Of a stretch of 10,065 nucleotides of DNA, positions 1-9,026 are shown one piece after another. Numbering within the stretch: position 1 is the stretch's first letter; every line of letters begins with the position of its first letter. The notes under the pieces were generated by a model. It saw only the letters and a program-made list of their open reading frames with translations, did no database searches and had not been told where the DNA came from. Where the stretch lies: NCBI GenBank assembly GCA_002179805.1, contig NAVB01002135.1:1-10065 (forward strand), in the 5' to 3' direction. This DNA comes from Acanthamoeba lenticulata. Taxonomy: Eukaryota; Discosea; Longamoebia; Acanthamoebidae. A program made the translations under genes and the position numbers.

Positions 1-3000
1 TGGTCTGCTGGCACGCACCGACGCAAACTCGCCGCGATTACGGATCATGTAGTTGGAGACGAGGATTTGAAGGTGCGGGATGTCGTAGCGCTGGGCCACG
101 GCCAGGAAGTAGCCCGCGTTCTCCATCGACAGGCCCTGCTCGATGAAAACCTCGCAGCGCTCCTGGAGCGACAGCAGCTCGTACTGGTGTGCGGCCATCA
201 GCAGCTCGACCACCGTCTCCGCCGTCAAGTCCAGCCTGTAGTACGCTCAAGGTGAGCAAAAACAAAAAAAAAAAAAAATGAAAATAAAATATATTATCAA
301 AATGATGGTGCGTACTCGGCAGCGTAGAGGTAGCGGAGGATGGCCCGCAGGACATCAACAGACATGTCACCAATTTCGATGACGTTGGTGGTGGCCTCGC
401 GCATGCCCAGTGTGAACATGGACCGGAAGTGCGCCGACCGCGCGCATAGCACCGTCTTGTGCGCGTGGATCTCGTGGGCTGCCGCGCCGTCGCCTGGCGC
501 AGCCGACGCCACCGACAGCTTTACATCGGCGTAGAGCGGATTATCGACGAACCGCGCCAGGGAGGCGAACAGGCTCAGCTCGCGCCCTTCAGCGTCCTCT
601 GGCTTGGGGCTGGCCTTCTCTGTCTTCTCGGCGTCCTCCTCGTCTTTGTCCTCCTTTTTGTCCTCTTGCTTCGGCTCCGCTTCAGGATGGCTAAAGGCCT
701 CTGCGAGGACCTCACCAACGGCGCGCTGCTGGGCACCAAGACGGCCATACCTGCGCTTGGCCTCCCGGCGGACGGGCTGTTCGTTGTCAAAGTCTGAGTC
801 CGAGTCCGATTCTGCCCGCTGCTTCTGCGGGACGTCGGCCTTGCGCTCGCTGTCCTCGGCGGTGGGCAGCATGGCCGTGCAGCGCTGGCGGAAGCCCGTC
901 AGCAGGTCGGGCCACCGAGCCAGCTCTGTCGCCAGCTCGCTCTCGAGAGCGGTCAACCGCTCGAGCCGGCGGGCTGCGTTGGCGCCGTTGAGCGTCATGC
1001 CAAAGGTCGACTCGCAGTCCAAGCGCAGTCGAGTTGAGTCCAACTGTGGCTGACGCGCGGCAATGGCAAGCCGCAGGAGCAGGCCCGGCTGCAGCTCGGC
1101 CGAGAGCGGCCGGCCGTAGAGCCAGCGCACGACGTGCTCCAGCAGGGCCTCTTCGATGTCGAGCTTGACCCTGCGCGGGCCTTCACTACTCGCAGCCTCG
1201 GCGTCGTCGATCATGCTCCGCAACGCCGGCAGACGATGCAGCACGACCTGGTGGCACGCAAACTCGCGTTGGCCCTCACGGCCTGCACGTTGTGTGATGA
1301 TTCGGCCAAGGTCAGAGCGAGGGCCAGAGGTATCAAGGCGGTGGTGGCGCACGCACCAAGGAGGACCACGTCGGAAAAGTTGCTGTTGTTATGCCACTCT
1401 GCGTCGCCGCTGACCAGCGACGAGATGTCCCGCACCAGCTTACTCTGGTTCGGGTCTGTCCCCACACTGTTCCGCACAACATAAATGAATAACAAATTAC
1501 TAATAATCGTTCAAAATAATACAATTTAAGAAAGGGCTTGTGTGCGAACCTGACAGCGACGATGGTGTGGTGCCAGCCGGCGGCTACGTGCGTGACGGTC
1601 ATACCGTCGAGAGATTCCACCAGGCACGGCTCGGGCCGGTCCTTGAAGTCATCGTGGCCCAGCGCTCCGTTCTCGCCGATGCCAAATGTGTAGACGCGGC
1701 CCATCTCCGTCACGCTGGCCCCGGCGTGTCAGCGTGCAACAGCGAGCTGCGGCGCAGAGTGCTGTAGCCAGTGCTTGGCTAGCTAGCGGGCGGGTGCACG
1801 CACCAGACCGTGTGGGTGGCCCCACAGGAGACGCTCGCCACGGCGCGGCCGTTGAGCTCCCGGATGAGGCGGGGTACCAGCTGGTCCTTTTCCGGGCCCA
1901 GGTGGTGCATGGTCGTGCCCCTGCGTGCGGCGCGCAAGAGGTCAGGCCTTTCCGCCTCGATGAGGGCGCAGGTGAAGGAGGGCACATCGACGCACCAGGT
2001 GTAGAGCTGGCCGTCTTCCGTGACGGCCGCCATGTGGTACGACCCACACGCGACCGACTTGATGCGCCGCTTGACTTCGAGGCCCTCGACCTTCTTGGGG
2101 CTGGGTACGCCTGCTCCTGTGCGCGCGCACACAGCCCGGGGATTGCCGTGAAGAGTGTCAGGCGGGAGGGAAGGCACGCTGCAGGGTGGGCCACGCACCG
2201 GGCTGCCAAGTGAAGACCTCGTTGGACTCTGCAGAGGCCAGTCAGCTCATGGCTGTCGTCAGGTGACGGCAGTCAGACTGGAGCGGTACCTGTGACGGCG
2301 GCGCCGATGTAGACAGAGCTAGCGATGTACCGCACGCCCGAGGCGATGACCTTCGTGGGCTGCGGGGCCCTGCGCGTGACCACGGAGCTGAACTGGTACA
2401 CCGCTCCCTGGTGGCGTCCTGCGGGTCAGGCCTCGCGATGGGCGTGGATGCCAAGGCCGGGTCTTATTACCTTCTCGGTGAGGAGGATGATGTGGGCATC
2501 AGTGCAGGCCACCGCCTTGATCTTGCCTATTTGCTGCGCATCGATCACTCGCTGCGGGAGCTCGGCCAGGCTCCGGATCCTGGCACAGGCAAGAAAAGAA
2601 CAAATCAATAAAAATAAAATGCGAGTAATAAGAAAATGAATAAAATAAACAAATAAAGCGGAGCGTACAGCGAGTCCTCGGAGAGAACGCGGCACCAGCG
2701 GATGGTGCCCTTCTCGAGTAACAGCACGGCGGTCGCGCCGGCGCAGGCGATCTGCTTAACCGGCTCGTCCTGCAGCGCTGCGGGAGTGTTAGAATGACTC
2801 TAATGGCGAGCGCTTCCGCCCTGACGGTGACTAGCTTTTGGACGTACTGAAGTAAGTCCGGCCTGAGGTTGGCTCTCTGTAAAAACGACACACATCGTGA
2901 AGTAAGGGAGTTAGCACGTGAGTAACTCAAGTGAGCAGGGAATACTGCTGCTTGAGAAGAGGGGCCCGTACTCAGCAGTGCAGTCGCCGTTCTCTGGATG

Positions 3001-3229
3001 AGAGCGAAAGATATTTTAGAAATCAAAGATGAAAGAACTCGAGTGGAGGGAGCGCACCAAAGAGATACCAGGCGTGGACGGACGAGCACACAACTTGCCT
3101 GACGCGGGTCATGACATTCATTCGATTGGTGAATTGGCCACTGGCTCCGCAGACAAACACCTGCGCCACCACAGGGAGCGAGAGCGCAAGCGTCTTTCTC
3201 CCTTTTGTTGGCGTCTTCACCACTTTCAT
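1..3229 (-). CDS. RCC1-repeat protein with two BTB/POZ domains (3' end outside window)
   Basis: Thirteen exons on the minus strand: 3229-3058, 2993-2972, 2876-2848, 2777-2669, 2579-2471, 2407-2290, 2228-2199, 2116-1996, 1920-1804, 1714-1550, 1466-1357, 1282-316 and 235-1. All introns are GT-AG and every phase matches, giving 768 codons up to the edge. Residues about 22-331 are RCC1-like repeats; the best is VTEMGRVYTFGIGENGALGH, and the first repeats are degenerate. BTB1 begins near residue 359 (SNFSDVVLL). A charged linker (about 510-612) has an SDSDSD run, a basic KRR cluster and Lys/Glu-rich sequence. BTB2 runs from about 615 (NPLYADVKLSV, then HKTVLCARSAHFRSMF) into the last exon, which looks like the helical region that usually follows a BTB. 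The start is the first ATG after an in-frame TGA. RCC1-BTB proteins of other organisms serve as Cullin-3 substrate adaptors or scaffolds; that role here is inference. A donor-like GTGCGT at 18-13 could end the last exon at 19. Confidence 0.9.
264..278 (-). repeat. T15 tract (A15 on the plus strand) in the last intron of the RCC1-BTB gene
   Basis: Fifteen A in a row on the plus strand, hence a T15 run on the transcribed strand, within the intron 315-236 and about 28 nt before its CTACAG acceptor. It serves as an extended polypyrimidine tract. Such runs are also prone to length variation. Confidence 0.8.
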
Positions 3230-3274
3230 CTCTTCTTTGCCTCAAACTGGTTTTCTTCTTGTTCTTTCTTACAA

Positions 3275-3282
3275 ATATATAT
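3275..3282 (-). promoter_or_regulatory. TATA-like element of the RCC1-BTB gene
   Basis: An ATATATAT run followed by TTTGT on the minus strand lies about 46 nt before the ATG at 3229. It is in the 213-nt gap (3230-3442) to the end of the next gene. Its position suits a TATA box with a short leader, but the surrounding gap is AT-rich, so chance is possible. Confidence 0.4.
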
Positions 3283-3285
3283 CTA

Positions 3286-3291
3286 TTTAAT
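3286..3291 (-). terminator. possible polyadenylation signal (ATTAAA) of the 332-residue gene
   Basis: ATTAAA on the minus strand, about 150 nt after the TGA at 3443-3445 and just before the TATA-like run of the next gene. It is the only common poly(A) hexamer I see in this gap on the minus strand. The AATAAA visible on the plus strand here faces the wrong way for any gene in the window. Confidence 0.3.
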
Positions 3292-3442
3292 AAAAATATA
3301 AATAATGCAGACAAACTTTGGCGCTAGTTTCGAGTTGTCGTGCCTCATCTTTGAAAAAGAAAGCATAGCTATTTCGGAAGCTGCCGCAAGTATGTACACA
3401 TTTTACCAAGTCCAGCAAGACCAGCAAGACGATAGCCGAGCT

Positions 3443-4441
3443 TCACATGGCGATGGCCAGCGCAAACTCCTCCTTGATGAATCTGCTCCCATGGCGGCTG
3501 GGCTGGCGACTGCCCTTGCCGTTGATGAAGTGTCGCCGGCTTGGTGGATGCCGCTTGAAGTTACGGATAAGCTTCTTCTGGCCGTCCGAGCGGCAGCGAT
3601 CCTTGAGGCGCTGATAGAACTCTTTGTCGCGCTGAGAGGTCGATGAGACGATGGACAAGGGACCTAGGGCCATAAGGAAGTCGGCGTTATCGTGCAGCAG
3701 ATGCGTGTCGAAGACGCGCCGCTCGTAGGTCGATTCGGGGCAGACGAACGCCACCTTATGTTGAAACGGCAGTGCGGCACCATGATCGACGGCCAGCCAC
3801 GATTGCTGCTCGTTGGCCTTCAACTGAACCCGCTCCTCCCTATCGACTAGGCAAAGGCGGAAGCATTGGAGAGGGTAGGAGCGCTTGGCGTAGAAGACGA
3901 CCCAGATGAGTTTGCCCTTCTCAGGCGCCGTCGACAGGTAGTAGACAAGAAAGTCGCTCTCGCCTTGCGGTGGCGGCGACACCGGCTGCTGAGGAGACGA
4001 GCAGGAGGGTGAAATGGACGACGCTGGAGATTGCGGGGAAGAGAAGATAGGAGAGGCTTGTTGAGGGAACGGTGGCGCAGGCGCAGAGAACGACACTGCC
4101 GCTCCCTCGGATCTGATTTCAGATTCGTGAAAGGCGAGCATCAACTCGTGCTCGAGGTCGATAACGACCTCCCCTTCCTGCGCGGGCTGTTGTTCGGTAG
4201 TGTCGTCCGTCGTCCTGGAGCCCGTCACACTTACATAAGGGTTCAGCGGTGTAGCTGGTTCCTGCCGTAACAGGTCGCGGTCGGGAGCGCTCTGTTGCTC
4301 GAGTTGGACACAGTCTGGCCAAGTGGAGTCATTTGCGTCGCTCTCCGTTTCCCATTCCCACAGCGAGCTGTCCGGCTGGAAAGCTCGACTGTTGTCCTCG
4401 CCAGGGAAGGCGAAGCTCAGAGAGAGTGAAAGCTCAGCCAT
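3443..4441 (-). CDS. uncharacterised 332-residue protein, single exon
   Basis: An open frame of 332 codons from ATG (4441-4439) to TGA, with no need for introns. I do not recognise the family. The N-terminal half (about 1-165) looks disordered: acidic and Glu-rich at first, then a Pro/Ser/Gln-rich stretch with runs such as SSPQSPASSISPS. The C-terminal half (about 168-332) looks folded: it starts near ESDFLVYYLSTAPEKGK and contains hydrophobic strands, a region with CFRLCLVDREERVQL, and a basic end with KKLIRNFKRHPPSRRHF. This layout (acidic, low-complexity, then a basic folded part) would suit a nuclear or regulatory protein, but that is only a guess. It has no signal peptide or membrane segment. 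A perfect GTAAGT at 4234-4229 and a CAG at 4180-4178 could bound a 57-nt stop-free intron. The upstream gap carries a dense CCAAT cluster, which supports a real promoter and gene. Confidence 0.65.
   Translation of the reverse strand: MAELSLSLSFAFPGEDNSRAFQPDSSLWEWETESDANDSTWPDCVQLEQQSAPDRDLLRQEPATPLNPYVSVTGSRTTDDTTEQQPAQEGEVVIDLEHELMLAFHESEIRSEGAAVSFSAPAPPFPQQASPIFSSPQSPASSISPSCSSPQQPVSPPPQGESDFLVYYLSTAPEKGKLIWVVFYAKRSYPLQCFRLCLVDREERVQLKANEQQSWLAVDHGAALPFQHKVAFVCPESTYERRVFDTHLLHDNADFLMALGPLSIVSSTSQRDKEFYQRLKDRCRSDGQKKLIRNFKRHPPSRRHFINGKGSRQPSRHGSRFIKEEFALAIAM
4178..4234 (-). other. possible optional 57-nt intron inside the 332-residue gene
   Basis: On the minus strand the segment starts GTAAGTGTG and ends CCGCGCAG. 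It has length 3n and no in-frame stop, so the gene stays open whether or not it is removed. Removal would delete 19 residues between PY and EGEVV in the disordered half. It lacks a clear polypyrimidine tract, so I keep the unspliced model as the main one. Confidence 0.3.
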
Positions 4442-4854
4442 AGTGGTGTAGCTATACTCTAGGTGGCGTGTACTGTTCGCTGTTTAAACTGCTATGTCAA
4501 AGTAAGGCAGCTGCTGGGATTTAAAGGTTCGGCCGAGTCTGCCCAGGTTCTGGCCAATCCCTGCAGATCATGTCATATGGTTGCCAAAATATGATAGATA
4601 TGTTGCATTCTCACCAATAACTGCAGAATAAAAACACTGTCACGATTGGTCTGCTACTTGACCAATGGTCACAGACCGAGAGCTGCATCGATTGGTTCAT
4701 CGTAACGAACAATCATCCAAGCTGCTGACCAGTCGTTGCAGACTTGAATACAGACTACAGATCTGTAGGGATAGGTGCAGCACCAATAAAATGGGTTGAA
4801 TTTTACAATGAATCCCTCACCAAAATGGCTGTGTACAACGCCGAATGGTTCGCT
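4442..4854 (-). promoter_or_regulatory. intergenic region with six CCAAT/ATTGG boxes, promoter of the 332-residue gene
   Basis: No gene is seen in this 413-nt gap. CCAAT occurs on the plus strand at 4554-4558, 4614-4618, 4662-4666 and 4783-4787, and ATTGG at 4645-4649 and 4691-4695. These are 113-346 nt before the ATG at 4441. The first two are part of a direct repeat CCAATNNCTGCAGA (4554-4567 and 4614-4627), 60 nt apart. TTTAAA at 4520-4525, about 79 nt before the ATG, may act as a TATA element. CCAAT is the classic NF-Y site; binding here is inferred. The right end of the gap also holds the 3' UTR of the mannosidase gene. There I find no AATAAA, only TGTAAA at 4807-4802, about 48 nt past the stop. 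Confidence 0.55.
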
Positions 4855-7800
4855 TTAGCTCCGCTCCAAGCGAAGGATGAAGGTTCGGATCTCCATTGGG
4901 CGCAGCTCTACGACGGGCAGGGCGGCACTGACGGGCCTGCGGTCTGACAACACAGCCTCTGCGCTGGCCGAAGCGTCGTCGTCATTCGAGACGGTGTTCC
5001 ACTTGAAGCGACGGACGTTGTCTTTGAGCTGGTTGGCGGTGAGGCTCATCTCGGAGACCTTGATCAGGCGGAGGCGCTTAAACAGAGTCGACAGATCGAC
5101 CTGCACTGGTTTGGAGAGCGTGGCGTCTTCACCCGCAGCGTAGATGTGATGCAGCCGTAGCAAGACCTCGTTTGTCTGTGGCAGCGTGCGCAGGTTGAGC
5201 AAGTGCACATTAGCCGGCAACTCTGCCGTCAGAGGCATGTACGTGTCGTTGTACACTCGGAACCAGTCATTTGCGCTTCCCTGTTGAATTGATAATTCTG
5301 TGTTAAGATAACGGAGAAGATGAAGCGCCATCAGGGTTGCACGTACGCTGTGCTTATCAGCAAAGAGGAGGGCCGGAGGGTTGTTGATGTCGTAGATTAT
5401 TGTGCGGAGACTGCGGCCGCCGTCGGCCACCGGGGTGAAGGCCAGACGGTGGACCGTGCGCACGGCCTCAGTCTCGTTGAGCGGTTCACCCACGCCGAGG
5501 TTGTCGTCGTGCAGCAGGCGGCGGTGGAGCATCATCTCAATCTCGCCGTCCGCCACGCTGCCGCAGCCCTGGCTCCGGTCGTTGACGAACGTGAGCTGCG
5601 CATCTCCGCTGCGCAGGAAGGCGGCTGAGTTCATGGGGTAGAAGTTGCCGGCCACGGGCTCGGTCACGTTGAGTCGCCAGGTCGGGCGGTAGTTGTAGCG
5701 CCGCTGCTGCATCTCCTGACCTTGTGAATCCGTGTACCAGGTGAAGCCGGTGCTGAAGTCCGAGGTGGCGTAACGCGTGATGACCTCCTTCCCAAGCCCG
5801 TCGGAGATGTCGACGGGCCCGATCGTGTACTCGAACTCGAGGAATGGCCGGTCGGCGTACAGCCTCACTGTCTGCACGGCCCACGAGTTGAACACCTGCC
5901 GCACCTCTGCCCATCATTGATGCCACGCCCTAACTTATGAGTTACATGCCACGTTACGACACATGACACACGTCGTCGCACCTGAGACGAGGGGCCCGGT
6001 GATGAACTGGATGGTAGGGATGTTGTCCTTGGTCATGTTGAACGTGTAGGTCTCGTTGGGGCGGAAAATGTAGGCCCCGCTGGCCTGGATTGACTCGACG
6101 TTGTTGCCGGTGCTCGAGTTGTACCAGTGGAGGCCCTGATCGATGACGACCTTGCGGCCCGACTGCAAGTCCTCGATCGTGGCGAGTCGGTTGGTGGATC
6201 CCGAGAAGGTGGCGCGCAAGTACTTGTTGGCCAACACGATGTCCGTGTTGGGCATGCCCCTGGTTTTCGTTGTTGGGTGCGATACGACCTTGTGGACCGG
6301 CGACGACGCGCCGCGTTGAATGACAAAGGAGAGGTAGCCCATGGGCGGGAGCTCGAGCGAGAAGTCGAGGATGTAGGGCAAGCCGTCCCTGTCCCCGCTT
6401 TTGATGATCTGGGAGGCGATTGGCGCCTTGGAGCTGACCACCACTGAGAGGAGACATGCGTCAGCACATTCCACTCGTGGAATGCACGCACAGAATGAGG
6501 AAGACGCACCCGATACGTCAGCCACGGGGACGGGAATGCGGAAGTTGTAGGAGCGGCTCCAGGCCAGTGGGTTGTAGGCCACCACGGGCACCGAGACGCG
6601 CGAGGAGAGGACGGCGGTGGCCGGGCACACGCTGATGTTGAGGTGTGGGCAGAAGTCAAACTGAGGCGGTGGAGCCGAGCCTGATGCGCGGGTCAGCAGC
6701 CGCGAGACGACGTCGGCCACGACCTCCTGCGCGTTCACGCTGCCTATCGACAGGCGCTCAGCATAGTCTGTCCGTTCGGGGAAAGATTCCGTGAGCTTCC
6801 ATGGAAACTACATGACAATGGTCAATCGACCAGGCGTACCATCGGCAACATGCTGCCTCTCTGTACCCGACACGGCATCGTGGTGCTGGGCGACAGCCAG
6901 GCTCTGCGCGAGGACTTCGTACTTTGCAATATTCTCCTGCGTGACGGCGCCGTCAATGTCGCCGCGAGCCGACGTCATGAGCTTCTCCGTCGTGTGGAGC
7001 AGGTTCGACCTCGACCTCACGTAGCCTGTCCGTCCCCCGATCAAAAGAGCGAAAACGAACGTGGAGGCGAAAGCGAGGAGACTCACCCTTGAGGGCCGGG
7101 CGGGAGGTAAAGAAGCCGGTCAAGTAGCCGTGCGAATAGATGCCATAAGGGAAGAAGTCATCTGTCTTCACCGTCCACGCGATCTTCTTCTCCTCAGCGG
7201 CCTTGTGCACGTACTGAATGAATAGCAATTTGCATAAGACCAAAGTTGAACTCAAGTCAAGAGACGAACAACAACTAACAGTTACCTCGATGTAAATCGA
7301 AGGGGTGCTGTAGAAGATGTTTACGCCGTACTCCGGGTGGGCGTTGATGTACCGAATCAGCTTATCCATGTTCTGCCCACATGGACACGCATGCCCATGT
7401 GTGTGAATACGAAATGGCCTTACACATGTTAAGAAGGTGACTGCTAAAGAGTCATCCATTACCTTGAAGTTGACATTGGCGTTCTCGTACTGGAAGTCGG
7501 CGCCAAAGGAAACAAGGATGTTGTTAGTGCGGAAGGCCAGCTGGCGGGTCTTCATTTCGGACACGAGCAGGTCCGCGCGGTTCTTGATGTTGACGTCGAA
7601 CAGACGCGGGTCATCTTGAATCGGTGGGGCGCCCCACTCGAAGGCGAACCCATCAGGCGGGTCATACGTCGCGTCTGTTTGGTCGCGATAATCCCCAATT
7701 TTTTAGGAACAATCCTACTTCAGGGGGCAGGAGCGAGTGCGTGCGTGCGTACCGTAGAGGACGGAAGTGAAGATCTCGGTTTCGGCACCGAGAGACTGGG

Positions 7801-8781
7801 AGCCGCGCCACACAATCTCCAACTCTTGCGTCTTGTTCCGAATGATGTAGTCTTGGTAGTCAATGCGTGCAAAGAAGAACGCTGCAGAGGAGATGACCCG
7901 CCATCAGCTTTTACACTTGGATGGAATGCACATAGTATGCAGGCTTGCGCACCGTTGAAGCCCATCTGGGCAAAGAGTGAGGCCTGCGTGGAGGCGTGTC
8001 CGAAGGGATCTATCGACACCACCATCTCGATCAGGCGAGAACAAGGGAAAGCGCAAGAGGAGCAGATCATCACAAACCGATGTGCCAGCCAATCGTTGGG
8101 CGTACGCCAAACTCGCGCTCAAGGAAGAGGTGGCCCTCGGTCATCTGGTCGATCACAGCTGGAAACACAAAGCCCATGGAAGAGATGAGCCCCTCGGAGA
8201 AGAGGGACGATGTTGCGCATTCGGAAGACGCACCTGGAAAAAAGGTGGCACCCTCGTCGTTCATACACCAGCCGCCGTTGATGAACTCAAGTCGACGTTC
8301 ACTGACAAGATTGCGGACGAGGGTCTTCATGCCCTCAGACTGTTCGTGCCACCAGCGCTCAAAGAAAGCAATTTCCACATAGATAAACCTGCAGACCTCT
8401 GCTATGAGCGCAGCTCAACAGCTGTGGGTGTAAACGGACCGACGCTCGGGATTCTGCACTAGTGCAGTGATAACGGAGTCCAGAATGTACTGCACACTAG
8501 TGTAGAAGTACTGGTCAACTGTCTTGATCCAGCCCACGTCCTGTGGAAGGCAAGTCGTAGTTGTGAGCCAATAAAAGGTGCAGCGCATGCTACACACTCC
8601 TTTTGGTGCAGTGTCCTCAACAACGGGCCCATCAAGCGAGAGGGAAAAAGGAGGGGGCGAGTGCTCGTACGTCATGGCTGTGTGCTACCACATGGACGTT
8701 GATAATGTCGGCGCCCGAAGTCACCCTAACCCACAGCGCAAGGGTGACCAAAGCTACCACAGCAACAAGGCGACGCTGCAT
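4855..8781 (-). CDS. MAN2B1: lysosomal alpha-mannosidase (GH38), complete, 14 exons
   Basis: Hydrolyses terminal alpha-mannose from N-glycans in the lysosome. Exons on the minus strand: 8781-8671, 8540-8440, 8388-8234, 8158-8078, 8009-7953, 7881-7753, 7674-7463, 7372-7286, 7213-7087, 7025-6840, 6767-6510, 6443-5982, 5906-5347 and 5280-4855 (TAA). Together they give 983 residues, normal for the family (about 1000). Residues 1-23 form a signal peptide ([17 protein letters not shown]). Then come [20 protein letters not shown] (zinc ligands H36 and D38), HIDPFGHA (nucleophile and zinc ligand D150), TDDFFPY (328-334; region of the acid/base Asp) and [10 protein letters not shown] (zinc ligand H402). 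The C-terminal beta domains end with the family-typical EMSLTANQL and PMEIRTF. Residue roles are transferred from bovine lysosomal mannosidase and Golgi mannosidase II as I recall them. All catalytic motifs are intact. Five introns have length 3n and no stop. The last one (5346-5281) is the least certain, called from GTACGT, CAACAG and its AT-rich content. Confidence 0.96.
6444..6509 (-). other. foldable 66-nt stop-free intron of the mannosidase gene
   Basis: This is intron 11 (GTGCGTC to CTCTCAG). On the minus-strand RNA, GUGCAUUCCA (6487-6478) can pair over 10 bp, two of them G-U, with UGGAAUGUGC (6473-6464) around a CGAG loop. The donor GUGCGUC (6509-6503) can pair with GACGCAU (6462-6456). 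Its length is 3n and it has no in-frame stop, so its retention would insert 22 residues after ADVS. Confidence 0.7.
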
Positions 8782-9026
8782 CAACTGCAGACTGGTGTCT
8801 GTTTGAGCTATTTCCCTTTCTTTTTGCTCCCTTGCTGAAATTTATCGTGTGTGAAATTTGCGAAAGCTGGCGCTGGAGAGGAACAGCGGAAATTCAAGCC
8901 GGACTTGGTTCAAAAGTACGCGTCACCAACCGATCAGCTGGGGGAAGAAATCTGTCTTTGGTTTTTATTCAGGGATGGGGCAGCCCACTGACGCACCTGG
9001 TGGCCTCCGCCCAGACGCAGGTCGTC
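8782..9026 (-). promoter_or_regulatory. gap before the mannosidase gene: 3' end of the neighbour and probable mannosidase promoter
   Basis: I see no gene in these 245 nt. The right part carries a poly(A) signal of the upstream gene; the left part must hold the mannosidase leader and promoter. There is no clear TATA box; GATAAATTT (8848-8840) is AT-rich and about 60 nt before the ATG. A purine-rich stretch follows it directly before the start. Confidence 0.4.
8964..8969 (-). terminator. AATAAA polyadenylation signal of the right-hand gene
   Basis: A canonical AATAAA on the minus strand (context CTGAATAAAAACC). It lies 58 nt past the stop of the ankyrin frame (9027) and about 215 nt past the TGA at 9184-9186. 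It suggests that the ankyrin piece is transcribed with the right-hand gene, as UTR or as a spliced coding exon. Confidence 0.5.

Noticed and set aside
264..278. A15 run as the tail of a retrotransposed sequence
   Set aside because: It sits inside an intron between a good donor and acceptor. No target-site duplication or element body is seen.
38..373. Minus-strand frame of 111 codons with a Phe-rich run
   Set aside because: It crosses the last intron of the RCC1-BTB gene; the Phe run is the T15 tract of the intron read as codons.
1778..1787. GCTAGCTAGC palindrome
   Set aside because: It is a short self-complementary run in intron 1803-1715 of the RCC1-BTB gene, with no partner motif or site nearby.
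7737..7750. Short GTGC tandem repeat
   Set aside because: Three to four units only, at the donor end of an intron. It overlaps the normal GTACGC donor and explains nothing more.
7616..8188. Plus-strand open frame of 190 codons
   Set aside because: It lies antisense over mannosidase exons and introns whose minus-strand protein is clearly conserved. Its protein is Arg/Cys/Ser-rich without motifs, a typical shadow of GC-rich coding DNA.
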